NCBI RefSeq assembly: GCF_021462225.1
Contig: NC_061808.1
Coordinates: 24,403,119 to 24,467,118, forward strand
Direction: 5' to 3'
Source of the DNA: Girardinichthys multiradiatus
Taxonomy: Eukaryota; Chordata; Actinopteri; Cyprinodontiformes; Goodeidae
DNA: 64,000 nucleotides
Shown: positions 44,271 to 56,650 of the stretch, in pieces
How positions within the stretch are numbered: the first letter of the stretch is position 1
Layout of the letters: every line of letters begins with the position of its first letter
The notes under the pieces: model-generated
Database searches by the model: none
What the model saw: only the letters and a program-made list of their open reading frames with translations
Told to the model about the DNA's origin: nothing
Program-made: the position numbers and the translations under genes

Positions 44271-47200
44271 TAACTTAAATTATACATTGAAAAAATGCTT
44301 TACTTGTATTAGTTAATATGAATAGATTTTATGTAAAATAAATTGTTACATGGGCCTAGTGAAGCACTTTTTTCCCCCATGGAATAAATGTACTAAAAAG
44401 CTAGGTTGAAATTGGTTTAGTGTGAGATTATGCTACTGCAATAAAAGATAAACTTTTATGTTTTCTGAAAAGAAACTGACAATACTCTGGTGCCATCAGA
44501 TGTCATATTTGTATATTTGTTGTGTTAGTTTTTTTTTTTTTACTTTGGATTAAAAATTATATTAAATTGTGCATAAAGGTTGAGATAACATAGTTACAAT
44601 TTAATTGAGGTTGTGGAAAGAAAGACATTTTAAAAACCCCAAAAGTTGAACCCAAAAAACTAACCTTTCCTCAGGTGACTGTTGTGTAGGCACAAACCTG
44701 ACTTCATCTGTCGGACAAATCAGACACCAAAGATCCATTCTCATTCTTTCAGGTTTGCTGCATTGACTGTCCCAACATACATATGTGAGGCATGTTAGCT
44801 ACACAACACATGAGTCCGCCTCCTTCCAGGATCTGCATCTCTTTCAGTCATGGCATGTTGCACTGTTCCTAATACTAAAAAAGGTTTTACAAGAGCTTTT
44901 AACTGTGTTTCTCAGAGTCCCAACTGCTCTGCTACACCAGTCGTTGGCAAAGAATGCAAGGCGTAGGTGCTAAAATGGCAGGAGTATGAAATCCTGAAAA
45001 TAATAACAGAGGGAGAAACAGTGCTGTCAAATGTCTTTTTTTAAATATTCAATCACAACCTTCCCTGTTATATTTATAAAAACTGCCTAATTGGCATCTG
45101 AAAATAACCTGACTTTATCAGAGGCTGACATTTAGAAAATTCAGGAAATTTAAAAATAACGATACTTTGTTGGAAAAATAAAGTAAGGAACGCAGAGTGG
45201 AAATAACTACTTTTAATGATAGAATAATGGTCCATTTTAAAATCCCCAGTGTCATGTCAGCCAGTAAATATCAAATAGGTATTCATGCTACACTTTGTTG
45301 CACACAGCCTCAACAGATATCATGTCTGGGAGTCTATGTCTCTCACCACGCTCCTCCCTGATTTTTCAGATTATCCGTTTGGGGGATTCCAAAAGTTGGT
45401 GCTGCTTCCGGCACAGTAGATATTCGCGCTTGCTTTGACTTTACTGGCATGTGTTTGGTACCGATAAGGAAGTCTGGGGTTTGTGATGCGACTTAGAAAT
45501 GATTGGGTTCATAGGGAGCTCCTGTACCCCTTGTAGGCAAAACTCACATGTACACACATGGAAATACATTTGAGCACCCTTACCTTTATTCATTACCTTG
45601 CTTCTCTCTCACACCTCAGCTGCCACTCAATGAGTGAACATGAAAGCTGTGTCGACCTTGGGTGAATAATTACTGTTAGATAATCCTTTGATAATCCCTG
45701 TGCTATAAAACAGTGGGATCAATTGCATCTGCCAAGATTGTTTCCTCATTATCTTTTAAGTAGTACAGTCTCTTCTTTTGGAGTGCCTGAGCGATGCCAA
45801 CACATTAGTACAGATCCTTTAATGTGCAGAAATAAAATAAAATAAAAACAATGCAGTTGTCTGACTGTAGAAACAACAAAGGAAATTACTGACTTTTTTA
45901 TGATTGGATAAAATGAAAGGTTTCCTTTAGGCTTGGGTTTTGATTACTTCCCCCCATTCACTGTTCCAGTCGAATGTGGGGGGAAGGAGATAGTATGAAA
46001 GGGCTCCGTTGGCATAGAGATGCACCTGTCATCAGGAATTATATTGGGAATTTGGTTTCTGCTTGTTACGATTCCTGCTGCATTTACCTGAATGTGGGGA
46101 GGCTGTTTTCTTGAGAATGCCTGTTTCTGTCAGTCAGGCTGATGCCGTGAATCAGTGAAGTGTCTTTGCTGAGCAGCGCTCTGTTGCTGCTGTGTGCTAA
46201 AGTGCCTTGTGCCTCTGCTTTGCTATGCGCCTGCAGCCTGTTATGCGGTAAATAAGCCCTGTATTTGTTCCTCTGCCGGTTTTCCTGAAGGGAGAAAGCC
46301 AAGCTGCAATTAAAAGTCTTAATAAACGTGTTTAGAGGAGATTACACTGAAGATCTGCCAGGGTTTTGTGCTGGGAATGAGGTTGAAGCTCACTGGCTCT
46401 CTCGGTATTGGCTCCAGATTTTTGATTCCAAACCAGGGATCGGGCCTGACCATGGCCAATAAGAATATCAAGGGACACAGATTTTTATAACTTTTCCTTT
46501 TTGTCAAACAGTGCTATAATTTACTGTTGTGACAAACTCATTAAATAAGCAAGTTCTTATCTCAGCAGTGATCCCGGAGATTCCAAGGATAATGCATTTT
46601 TATGAGCGTGGTCTGAAACGAGGACACAGACATCCCCTCTGGAGATTGTCGAGATTAAAAAACCGCAAGACACAGATACAACTGAAAAGAGTTTAAGAAC
46701 TTAAAACTCGCAATAAGGATCCAACAGAAAACACAAGTTACTTGTCACTAGCATACATGCATGCAATGACTCAATTTGTCTGGCATTTTCAGTTGTTGTG
46801 ACTCAAAAGTTATTTCAAATCAGATTGGAAGCATTTGTCAAATTAAAATTGTAATACAGTGCGAAGTAGATTACATACAGATAGTTGAGGTTTAAAGCTA
46901 GTTTCAAACAAAGACTTTGGTGATAGCTGATGTTCTGATGACATTTATCGTTGTCACTCTATCTGAAGCTCCTCGTCAGTACAAAAGATGATCACAAAGT
47001 TAGTGAAGCTCTCTTCGTTTCACGTTTTCTCAATTAACGTCAGGCTCACACCTGAAATATTGCCACTACCCCGTGTTTCTTTCAACATCAAAAACACTCC
47101 AGTTAAATTGTTTAGATAATTATCTGCTTAGCTGATTAAAATGAGCAAGACTAACGAACACAAAAACAAGCCATTTTTCTGGCAGAATTTAGTTAATCAG

Positions 47201-50200
47201 AACCTTGTAGCAAGCCGACTCATTTCTGTCTAAATTCCTATTGACAGTTAAATTTTTCTGTGTGACTATGATTCATCATGAGCAGTCACCATCTGAGTGA
47301 CCACTTCAGTAAAGAAATTAGAACCATTTGACTGCTGTTTGTGCTGATTTTAACAAATCCACTGACCCTGATAAGGATAAAGAAGGCCTGAATCCTGACT
47401 CATCTGTAGGGTGAAAATGTTCAACTGCTGATTGCTCACTTGAAAAGGAAACAACATGTGTGTTGCATTTATTTCTGTCAAAGCATAAACAAAATCTGTC
47501 GAGAATGTTAGGAAGGTTAGCGGCATGTTTATTTTCCTTACCCTCGAGAAAAGACTAGTACTGCATTGTACTTTTGCAGTGGGTCTTGCTTTTGTCCCAT
47601 GGATTGAAAAGCATAGTTTTGACCATCTACTAACTTCAGACCATATCGCTTTTAGAAAAATAGAGCAAGATCTACATGTTAGCCTAACTTTCAAACTGCT
47701 TAGCTCCATTTATTTCTATACATATTAGCTTACATCTATACCTTTTCCAAAGCCCTCCATGCTTTGCAATGGAGATGCCAAGTCTTGGATCTGTATTTTT
47801 ATAATTGAAGTTAATCATTTGTTAGTATTCTAAGGCATTCTACATATTTCCTTGTACAAGGTGAGTAACTTTCTGTAATGACCTTATTGCTAAATTACAT
47901 TAGCAGACAAAAATGTATGTTTTGCCAAAAATTGGTGACCCTCGTTCCAGATGGCCAGCTATGACGAGCTCCACGCTGTGTCAATTTGATCCTAGCATTT
48001 GTTACTTAAAGTCTGTCTTGGAATATTTGCATTTTTGAGGAAAGGTTTTGTGGACTATAAAAGAAAAACAAAAGTCAGATTTTTAAGGAGAATGAATTAC
48101 AGTAAAGATTAATTGTCCTCTATTGACTTTGTTGGAGAACTTTCTGCCAAATGGCATTTTGTAATTTATCTAAATCTGACTGTATTGAGCTAGATGTAGT
48201 TGGACTGTATGGTGATGAGTTGTAATAGAATGGCATTGCTTTGAATACTGGAAAAAACCAAAAAGTGGAAAGAAATGAAGAAATGACTTGAACTACATTG
48301 AACTGAATTATGTTGAACTGACTTACTTCAGTTCAACTGAACGGATTCAAATGGAACTGAATCAAACTGAATTTGTAAACTGAATTGCAGTAAACTGAGT
48401 CCAAGATATTTATTTAAATTTGACTTAAAGTTGAATGAAAGTGTTGTAACTATGTTTGGCTTTTGAATAATTGATTTTCCTTCCACCTTTGTTTTTGATG
48501 TGACCCTAACATAAATGTTACCTTTCACTCCAACCCTCCACTCTTTTGTTGATACTTGTATTCCCCTTTAACTTGTGAGGAAGTGCTTTTTCTATTTGCT
48601 ATGAGTGTTGCTGGATTGCAACATTCTCAGTCGCAATGTGTCATGATTTATAAATCTGTCACTGAAATGGTGGGAAAGTAATTTGGCTATAATTAAATGT
48701 GAAATCTCGAATTGAATCATCTCCAAGTTTGGAATTAAGGTCATTGACATCTCACGATGAATGGATCTTTGCAATAGGTCTCAAAGGTCTACAAACTGAC
48801 TGGGACGAAGTTGCTAAAGAGTTTTTCTAAAAGATGCTGTCCTGGAAATTGGTCATACGGAAACAAGAGATGACAGTATGGCTTCCTCAGTGATGTACAA
48901 CAGCCTGGCAGCATATGTCAACATCCGTGATGTTTTCAAGGTTGGCTGCAGATAGTGGAACTGACATTCCAATGTCTACAGAGAAAGTGTAGTCTTTGAA
49001 CGTTCTTCTAAATGTCTTTAGATAAATCAATAGGTAGCAGCAGAAGTGCAATCATTGATGAAGCTGTAAGTGTACTCTGAACAGTTTTCATATTGTATGA
49101 AGTCCATAACATCCAGAACATGGTAACCTGCCTGTAGCTTCAGCTGCACTTCCTGTCATTGCATTTAAGTGAGGGGACCATCTGGGAGGCACACTTTAGC
49201 AGAAAAATGAACAGTTTTTCATTAGATACTGTCAAGCCTCCACGAGTCATGTACGTAAGCTTTACTCCGTTGAGTGAAGCTGCTCGATACTTTGCAAAGA
49301 ACAAAGCTACCATGCTGAAGGTTGCTTTAATGCATTTTAAACAGGGCACTTCTCTTCCTCAACCTAGTTGGATGCATGGTGAAAAAAGCCTAAAGAAGCA
49401 GAACAACAACATTAAAAAGAACATTGTGGCAACAAATCAAGCTGCAACCCATGAGAGCAACGGTATTGAAAGCCTGCTGCTCTGCAACCTGAGCCACATG
49501 AATTCATGAGGGTAAGTGAAAGATTGCAAGATTTTAAAATCTCACGAGACATGCACAGAGCTAGAAAAAAAAAAACATAACACAGTGGTGTGTTATTGTG
49601 GTCAGCAGTGTGCCGCTGCAGTCTATCAGCATGCTAAGGCAATTTCAACCATCTGTGGATATTTATAACACATCAGTGGCTCAGGGTGTGGAGGGGGGTC
49701 CCATCTCACATACGAACACACACACTTTTCCAAACATGCCCACAGCAGAGCCATGGGACTTCTCACTCTGTCCCCAGAGCTCCAGGGCTCAGAGGAACAG
49801 AGAGTCCTGTCACATTGTGACCAACACGTTGGCTTCAAGCTGTCTGGGCACACAATCCTGCACAAACAGACACACTCCCTACACTGTCTACAATAGCTCA
49901 GACCGATATGTTGCCATGGTGATGGGAAGTGATGTCACAGCACCTACTAGAAAAGGGGCAGTGGGAATGTTTATTCTCAAAGACATTTATTCGCACTGTT
50001 TTGAATGCCTTCGCTTTAAGAAAATGCAAATCGCTTGATATTTTCTTGTATTGCATTTTCCCACTGAAAGGCTCCTGCTATCAGCCTCTACCCTCTGAGG
50101 ATTATTCCTACTGAGTCCCCAGAGATTTGTGGCAGTACCTTGGCCAATTTAAAAGGTCTTGTCTTTATTTAGGCCCTCAATAGACTCAAGTACTGTACAT

Positions 50201-51134
50201 ATTTTCATTGCTGCAGCAAGAAGCATTTCATCAAGAAACTGAGAAAAGATCACAGCACGGTGTCACCCATGGGCAAGAAGAGATGCGCATGTACACACAT
50301 GCAGAGGCAGGGACATAAAAATCATGCAGATGCACACAGCAAAAGCATCCGCACGGAGTGAACTTGCCCCACAGGCATCACTGGCATTTGGAGGACTTTG
50401 GCACAATGAGAGCACAGTAAAGACCAGCAGCAGGCCCTCTGCCACACTCTGCATCTCAGTCAACAGGAGGAAGGATAAAATGCAGAGCGGAGATGAAGGA
50501 AGCATAAGCAAGAGCCTGTTTGCTTTTCAGTGATGGTGAGGTGAGAGATGGCAGCAGCTGATAACCAACATTTGTGCTGCCAAAATCCGTGGACCAAATT
50601 CTGTAATTATTTGTCTAATCTGGGAAGACGAAAGGCCAGGTGTAAGGATGGCTCAGTGAATACATCTCACCTCAATATGCTGACAGTTACCCACTGCTCC
50701 CTTCTGGCTGTTGTTTCACAGTTTGGACCCGAATAAATATGGAGGACATTTAAAATGGACAATAGCATGTCAGCATTTTACACCTGGCTGCTACCGGCAA
50801 GGCGATATGTGAATAAAAATCAGGAAATGTATCAATATTATAAAGTGCATCCAATGCTTACTGCCGTGAGGATAATTTTTGCTGCTCTTTTGATGCTAAA
50901 CCTACAGTTTTACAAAACAATGAAGTTAATCAGTTTGCCTGCAGTGATAGTAGATGTAGATTTTTGGCTAACAGAAGAGCCAGTCGCTAATGCATTGTAG
51001 CGTTTTTCAGTCCTTATTCTAGTTGTGCAACTTCAACGCACTGCTAAGTGAATTCTGATAGTAATTTGTATGTTATCTTAATGTGCAACTATCATCCTTA
51101 GATCACACATTCATACTACATTCATATACAGATA
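44271..51134 (+). other. mdga2: Intron E-F, 44.3-51.1 kb
   Basis: A long intronic stretch with no exon, RNA gene or classifiable mobile element that I can support. A degenerate tandem pattern built on TTGAACTGAAT-like units covers about 48288-48405. The 45.3-46.6 kb part is mixed in composition, free of obvious repeats, and could be tested for conservation. Open frames such as 49159-49509 and 49598-50038 (+) lack any recognisable motif and are not called. Confidence 0.55.
48288..48405 (+). repeat. Degenerate tandem repeat of a TTGAACTGAAT-like unit
   Basis: Roughly ten imperfect units of 10-11 bp (TTGAACTGA, TTGAACTAC, AACTGAATC and similar), some separated by a few extra bases, with one unit in inverted orientation (TTCAGTTCAA). 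The origin is unknown. Confidence 0.55.
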
Positions 51135-51136
51135 TA

Positions 51137-52758
51137 CAGTACAGACCAAAAGTTTGGACACACCTCATTCAAAGAGTTGTTTTTATTTACATGACTATGA
51201 ATATTGTAGCTTCACACTGAAGGCATCAAAACTATGAATTAACACATGTGGAATTAAATACTGAGCAAAAATGTGTTAAACAACTGAAAATATGTCTTAT
51301 ATTCTAGGTTCTTCAATGTAGCCACCTTTTGCTTTGATTACTGCTCCACACACTCTTGGCATTCTGTTGATGAGCTTCAAGAGGTAGTCACCTGAAATGG
51401 TTTTCACTTCACAGGTGTGCCCTGTCAGGTTTAATTAGTGGGATTTCAAGCCTTATAAATGGGGTTGTGACCATCATTTGTGTTGTGCAGGAGGTGGATA
51501 CAGTACACAGCTGATAGTCCTACTGAATAGACTGTTAGTATTATGGCAAGAAAAAAGCAGCTAAGTAAAGAAAAACGAGTGGCCGTCATTACTTTAAGAA
51601 ATGAAGGTCAGTCAGTCTGAACAATTGGGAAAACTTTGAAAGTGTCCCCAAGTGCAGTCGCAAAAACCATCAAGCGCTACATAGAAACTGGCTCACATGA
51701 GGACCGCCCCAGGAAAGGAAGACCAAGAGTCACCTCTGCTGCGGACAATAAGTTAATCCGAGTCACCAGCCTCAGAAATCGCAGGTTGACAGCAGCTCAG
51801 ATTAGAGAACAGGTCAATGCCACACAGAGTTCTAGCAGCAGACACATCTCTAGAACTACTGTTAAGAGGAGACTGTGTGAATCAGGCCTTCATGGTAAAA
51901 TAGCTGCTAGGAAACCACTGCTGAGGACAGGCAACAAGCAGAAGAGACTTGTTTGGGCTAAAGAACACAAGGAATGGACATTAGACCAGTGGAAATCTGT
52001 GCTTTTGTCTGATGAATCCAAGTTTGATATCTTTGGTTCCAACCACCATGTCTTTGTGCGGTGCAGAAGAGGTGAACGGATGGACTCTACATGCCTGGTT
52101 CCCACCATGAAGCATGAAGGAGGAGGTGTGATGGTGTGGGGGTCCTTTGCTGGTGACAATGTTGGGGATTTATTCAAAATTGAAGGCATACTGAACCAGC
52201 ATGGCTACCACAGCATCTTGCAGCGGCATGCTATTCCATCCGGTTTGCGTTTAGTTGGACCATCATTTGTTTTTCAACAGGACAATGACCCCAAACACAC
52301 CTCCAGGCTGTGTAAGGGCTATTTGACCAAGAAGGAGAGTGATGGGCTGTTGCGCCAGATGACCTGGCCTCCACAATCACCGGACCTGAACCCAATCGAG
52401 ATGGTTTGGGGTGAGCTGGACCGCAGAGTGAAGGCAAAAGGGCCAACAAGTGCTTTGCATCTCTAGGAACTCCTTCAAGACTGTTGGAAAACCATTTCAG
52501 GTAACTACCTCTTGAAGCTCATCAACAGAATCCCAAGAGTGCGCGGAGCAGTAATCAAAGCAATAGGTGGCTACTTTGAAGAACCTAGAATATAAGACAT
52601 ATTTTCAGTTGTTTCACACTTTTTTGTTCAGTATATCATTCCACATGTGTTAATTCATAGTTTTGATGCCTTCAGTGTGAAGCTACAATATTCATAGTCA
52701 TGAAAATAAAGACAACTCTTTGAATGAGAAGGTGTGTCCAAACGTTTGGTCTGTAGTG
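51137..52758 (+). mobile_element. Tc1-like (DD38E) element with near-intact structure
   Basis: A 1,622-bp element flanked by TA (51135-51136 and 52759-52760). The ends read CAGTACAGACCAAAAGTTTGG and, on the other strand, CACTACAGACCAAACGTTTGG. The inverted repeats are about 190 bp (51137-51325 and 52567-52758); the right one overlaps the last codons of the transposase. The 38-residue spacing of the catalytic motif matches the DD38E group that has been described in animals as Intruder. The element itself is structurally complete, but its gene is interrupted. Confidence 0.93.
51543..52595 (+). pseudogene. Tc1-like transposase (DD38E) with two premature stops
   Basis: The frame starts with ATG at 51543 (MARKKQLSKEKRVAV) and would give about 350 residues to TAA at 52593. 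Two in-frame stops interrupt it: TGA at codon 26 (51618-51620, consistent with a CGA-to-TGA change) and TAG at codon 308 (52464-52466, where Trp is usual). No frameshift is seen. The N-terminal HTH region (SPSAVAKTIKRY), a GRPR-like GRPRVTSA motif and the catalytic residues are intact: Asp in LLSDESKFD, Asp in FQQDNDPKH, Glu in NPIEMVW. I count 38 residues between the last two. An internal initiation after codon 26 would lose part of the first DNA-binding helix, so it is probably inactive. Confidence 0.93.
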
Positions 52759-52830
52759 TATATATATATATATCTCACAATCAATATTCACTTAAATATA
52801 AAGGAAAATATATATATATATATATATATC
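52759..52830 (+). repeat. AT-rich simple repeats beside the DD38E element
   Basis: Two TA-dinucleotide runs (about 52759-52772 and 52808-52829). The first begins at the target TA of the transposon, so the element probably inserted into or next to a TA microsatellite. Confidence 0.85.
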
Positions 52831-53360
52831 ATTGCTATTGCAGTATGTGAAATTATCTTTATTTATGAAGTATTTAAACTGATTTCATTTGTTATTTATA
52901 ATTAATTTATATTTATTACATATATTCTTTGGAGGTGCACAGATCAGAACTTTGTAGCCAATTTCCAATTCCCAGTTTTTGGAATTTTTGAAAAGGCAAT
53001 CTAATTTGTATTTTCTGTTTAGTAAGAAACATAACAAAAATTAATGTTTTCTAGCTCTCTCACTCTCACACAGTTGTAAATGTTAATGGGTTTTTTTTTT
53101 AAGAAAAAAAATGTAAATAGAGTTGACATTTTAGCATCCCATTTTAGCAATCAGTACATTTAGCATTAGTTACTGTGAACAGCATTCTCTGAATGCAGAT
53201 CCTTAAATTAACTCTGAGTTTTCTAAAAGGCTGACAATGTTGCACAACACACTGAGGTGGAAAGATTTAAAATAAGACTTATGCTTTATTTCAGGAGTTA
53301 CCTGAATTAGAGCCAGCATGACTCCATAATATGGAAGCAAATCGTCACCATATTTCAAAT
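52831..53360 (+). other. mdga2: Intron E-F, 52.8-53.4 kb
   Basis: AT-rich intronic spacer with a T-run and an adjoining A-run near 53090-53110. I see nothing identifiable in it. Confidence 0.55.
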
Positions 53361-54763
53361 GAAAAAGCATTTCCAGAAATGCTTTTTCATTTTAAGAATG
53401 TGGCTGCATTATTTGACCCATAAATAAAATTAGTAATCAATCATCCTATTTGCATTTGCATTTTCTTCTTCACGACTGCACATTTTATGCCATAATCAAA
53501 AAGAAAACAAAGCAGACATTGCTTTTTCATTTTCGTGGTCTGCCCGCAAAGTACTGCCCAGAACTCAAAAACGAAAAAGCATTCCGAACGGCGGGCGCAG
53601 CAGAGTGACGTCATCAGCCGCTCTTCCTCAGCTCCCTGCAGACCGAGCTACCCATCTTGTTCGGTAGGGGGCGCTGTGCACGTCTGCATTGCATTACATT
53701 GCAAACGTGCCGAGAAATTGATTGAATTGCAGCAGGGCCGAGCTCAATTTGTGGCAGTGGCAGGCTGAACTGGTAGTTCCGGTGGCAGCCTTATGGCCTG
53801 GGACATCCAGCGTGTTTTTAAGCATTTATTTATAATTTTCTGTGAGCGACAATTCAGAATCGTGCTCTATAATAAACCAGCTGTTTGTGCAATAAATCTT
53901 CGTCATCCTTTCAACACGTCACACATACACATAGTGCCATTTATTTTCCATGTCAAGTAAATACAATCACCTTATGTAATGGGTCTAAAGCTGTTTATTA
54001 AATAATAATCAATAATGAAATCATTATTTAAAGGTAACAGGCTATAACAACAATGACATCCCGTTTGCCGATAATCAGCATTGGCATCACTTCCGGTGGC
54101 ATCTCCACAGACACTATTAACAATAATGACAACCAATTTACCGATAATCAGCATTAGCTTCCACAAAAACAGCGGCAACTGCATTGGCAAGCTTTTACGG
54201 CAGGTCTGGCACCTTCTGGCATCCTCGCGGAATCCCCTGCCACCCTGCGACAGGCTGTGGCAGTTCCGGTGGCAGCTTTGGTGGCAGGCTGTGGCAGTTA
54301 CGGTGGCAGCTTCAGTGGCACGCTGTGGCGGAACAGCCACAGCCTGCCACCGGAACTACCAGTTCTGCCTACCACTGCCACAAATTGAGCTCGGCCCTGC
54401 TGCAATTCAATCAATTTCTCGGCACGTTTGCAATGTAATGCAATGCAGATGTGCACAGCGCCCCCTACCGAACAAGATGGGTAGCTCGGTCAGCAGGGAG
54501 CTGAGGAAGAGCGGCTGCTGACGTCACTGCTGTGCCCGCCGCTCGGAATGCTTTTTCGTTTTCGAGTTCTGGGCAGTACTTTGTGGGCAGACCACGCAAA
54601 CGAAAAATCAATGTCTGCTTTGTTTTCTTTTTGATTATGGCATAAAATGTGCAGTCGTGAAGAAGAAAATGCAAATAGGATGATTGATTAATAATTTCAT
54701 TTATGAGTCAAACAATGCAGCCACATTCTTAAAATGAAAAAGCATTTCTGAAAATGCTTTTTC
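53361..54763. mobile_element. Foldback-like element with inverted arms of about 425 bp
   Basis: The left arm (53361-53790) and right arm (54341-54763) are long inverted repeats, mostly matching along their length with scattered mismatches and small gaps. The loop is about 550 bp. The outer tip is itself a hairpin (GAAAAAGCATTTC with GAAATGCTTTTTC). AAAAAGCATT-like motifs recur inside each arm near a CpG-richer part holding TGACGTCA and GGTAGGGGGCGCTGTGCA. The loop contains two similar blocks sharing CCGATAATCAGCATT (about 54048-54095 and 54118-54166) and an array of TGGCAG-rich units (54240-54330). No transposase is encoded. It is presumably a non-autonomous DNA transposon or MITE-like foldback; target duplications and family are unresolved. 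Confidence 0.75.
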
Positions 54764-56280
54764 TCTTTATTTATTATTCCTGTTCAAAAACATGATTAAT
54801 ATGTATACATTTGATCTTGCTTTCAAACTTTTGGCCTCTTGTGTAGCTGGTTTTACTACTTTAAGAGGATAAAAACGAAATCACTGTCAGTTATTCCTTC
54901 TTGCAGATGCATTCTCATTGACACGTGAAAACTGTTGCCATGAAACAGATGACTATAATTTTGGCCTAAATTCAGTTTTCAGATTTAAGCATTTCTTCAC
55001 CACCATTCACAGCCTATTGCAGAAGCTTCTACATCCTAATTATTCTGTTGGCGCACATGTGATTTCCTTCTTTGATGAGTGAGTGTTTAAACAGAATCAT
55101 AACACTGTAATAAAGACTCGCTCGTTGAAAAAAAGACAAATCGATCTCTGAAGTGGCTGCAGGATTTTTGCTTCTCAATGAAACAGAAATTGTCCGCAAA
55201 ATATGTTTATAAGTGTGTTTATCTTCGCCTTTTGTTTTTTTTTTTTTTTTTTGCGATTACGAGTGATTTCATCACAGTAAAAAATAAATAAATAAATAAA
55301 CTACAACTTGGCATGATTCTTTTCCAGCTGCAGCATTGTTTGGACAGATTGACAGTGATTCAAAAATCATCAGGGAAGCACAACAGGGTTTCATCATTGC
55401 TGAGGAGATTATCGGCCTGTGAAAAGCTGGCTGTAAACTGTTTTGGGGAGCAACGCTACAAAATAGTCTTGGAGTCTGCTGATGGCTTGGACTCACACAA
55501 AAACACATAAACACACAAATGAATGTTACACAGCACTCCAGGAGCCGGTCCCGTTTGCCAGGTTTACTAATTAAACAAATTTACTTGGCCAGCAAGCTTG
55601 ATGAGAAATCAGACTGCCTGATTCAACCTGCTGTAGTTGCTGCTTTTTAAACTCATATGAACTCACATAAACACACAAAAACAAACAAATGTCCATTACT
55701 TAGAACTTTAACTACTTTCTACTTTCAGTTGTACTTCTCCTGTTTGTTATCCTTTATGTTGTTGCAATTATCAGTGCCTGCCAGTAAAACTTCAACATTT
55801 CTGAAAGATTGTCCTTTGTGTGTGTGTTTGCTGGGTGACGATGTCAGTGAAAAGTACAAGAATAAATAAAAAGTTCAGACACAAGATGTTAATGATGCTG
55901 GCATAAATGCTGAAATGATGAAAATTGCCACACACAAAAGTGTAAGTTCTCGAAGTAAGATTGACGTTGAGATTAATATCGTGGTGAAAATAGGCCAACT
56001 AGAGTAAGAAAACTGTTTTTCTGTTGATTGTAATGACAGAGCTGCACCTGCTGCTGATGGTACATTACAAGTTTATGGTTAACTGTTGGGCAGAAACATC
56101 TTTCTACCTAAAATTATTTTGAGATTTGATCTCGGATTTTTCCAGGAACAATCAGACAGCAAACAGCAGAAAGTACACATTTATAAATAATGTATTTCAA
56201 ATGCAAGAATTTCTATAAGGCTTCAAGCTCAGTGAAATCAATGTGCAGATGTTCCATTAGGAAATGGTTGTCTTGTGTAA
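54764..56280 (+). other. mdga2: Intron E-F, 54.8-56.3 kb
   Basis: AT-rich intronic sequence with a T-run near 55237-55254. No exon or nameable element is found. Confidence 0.55.
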
Positions 56281-56284
56281 AATA

Positions 56285-56650
56285 GCTTACATATTTTTGG
56301 CATCCCTGGTAAAAATGTGCAAAAGGTTTTGAATTTTTTATCAAGTAGCATAATCTTACACTGAGATATTTGCTTCAGTTTTCTACCATTAAGGTTTGGA
56401 CATTCTTATTAACTTCCAAACCATTTGTGTGTGGTAACAATATAAGCTTGAGTCTTCATCCAGTTCTGTTTTTCACAGTTCCATTTGTTTTAGGCTTTCT
56501 TTTTATAAATGTTTTAGACAAGATGCTATTTTTCTATTGCCATTTTGCGACTTGGCATGTCCTCTTGTCTTTACCCTTTTAAAGAGAAGTGGGCTTCTAT
56601 GTCACATCATATTTATACACCAGAACATAACTGGAAAACATGGATTGCTA
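56285..56650. repeat. Degenerate DNA-transposon-like repeat, copy 2
   Basis: Resembles the repeat at 43908-44270: the start TTTTTGGCATCCCTGGTAAA parallels TATTGGCACCCCTGGGAAA, and several inner segments correspond. There is no open coding frame of interest. The relation is judged by eye and the limits are approximate. Confidence 0.45.

Noticed and set aside
49159..50038. Two plus-strand frames of 116 and 146 codons
   Set aside because: No domain, no splice context matching mdga2, and ordinary composition. They are of a length expected by chance in 64 kb.
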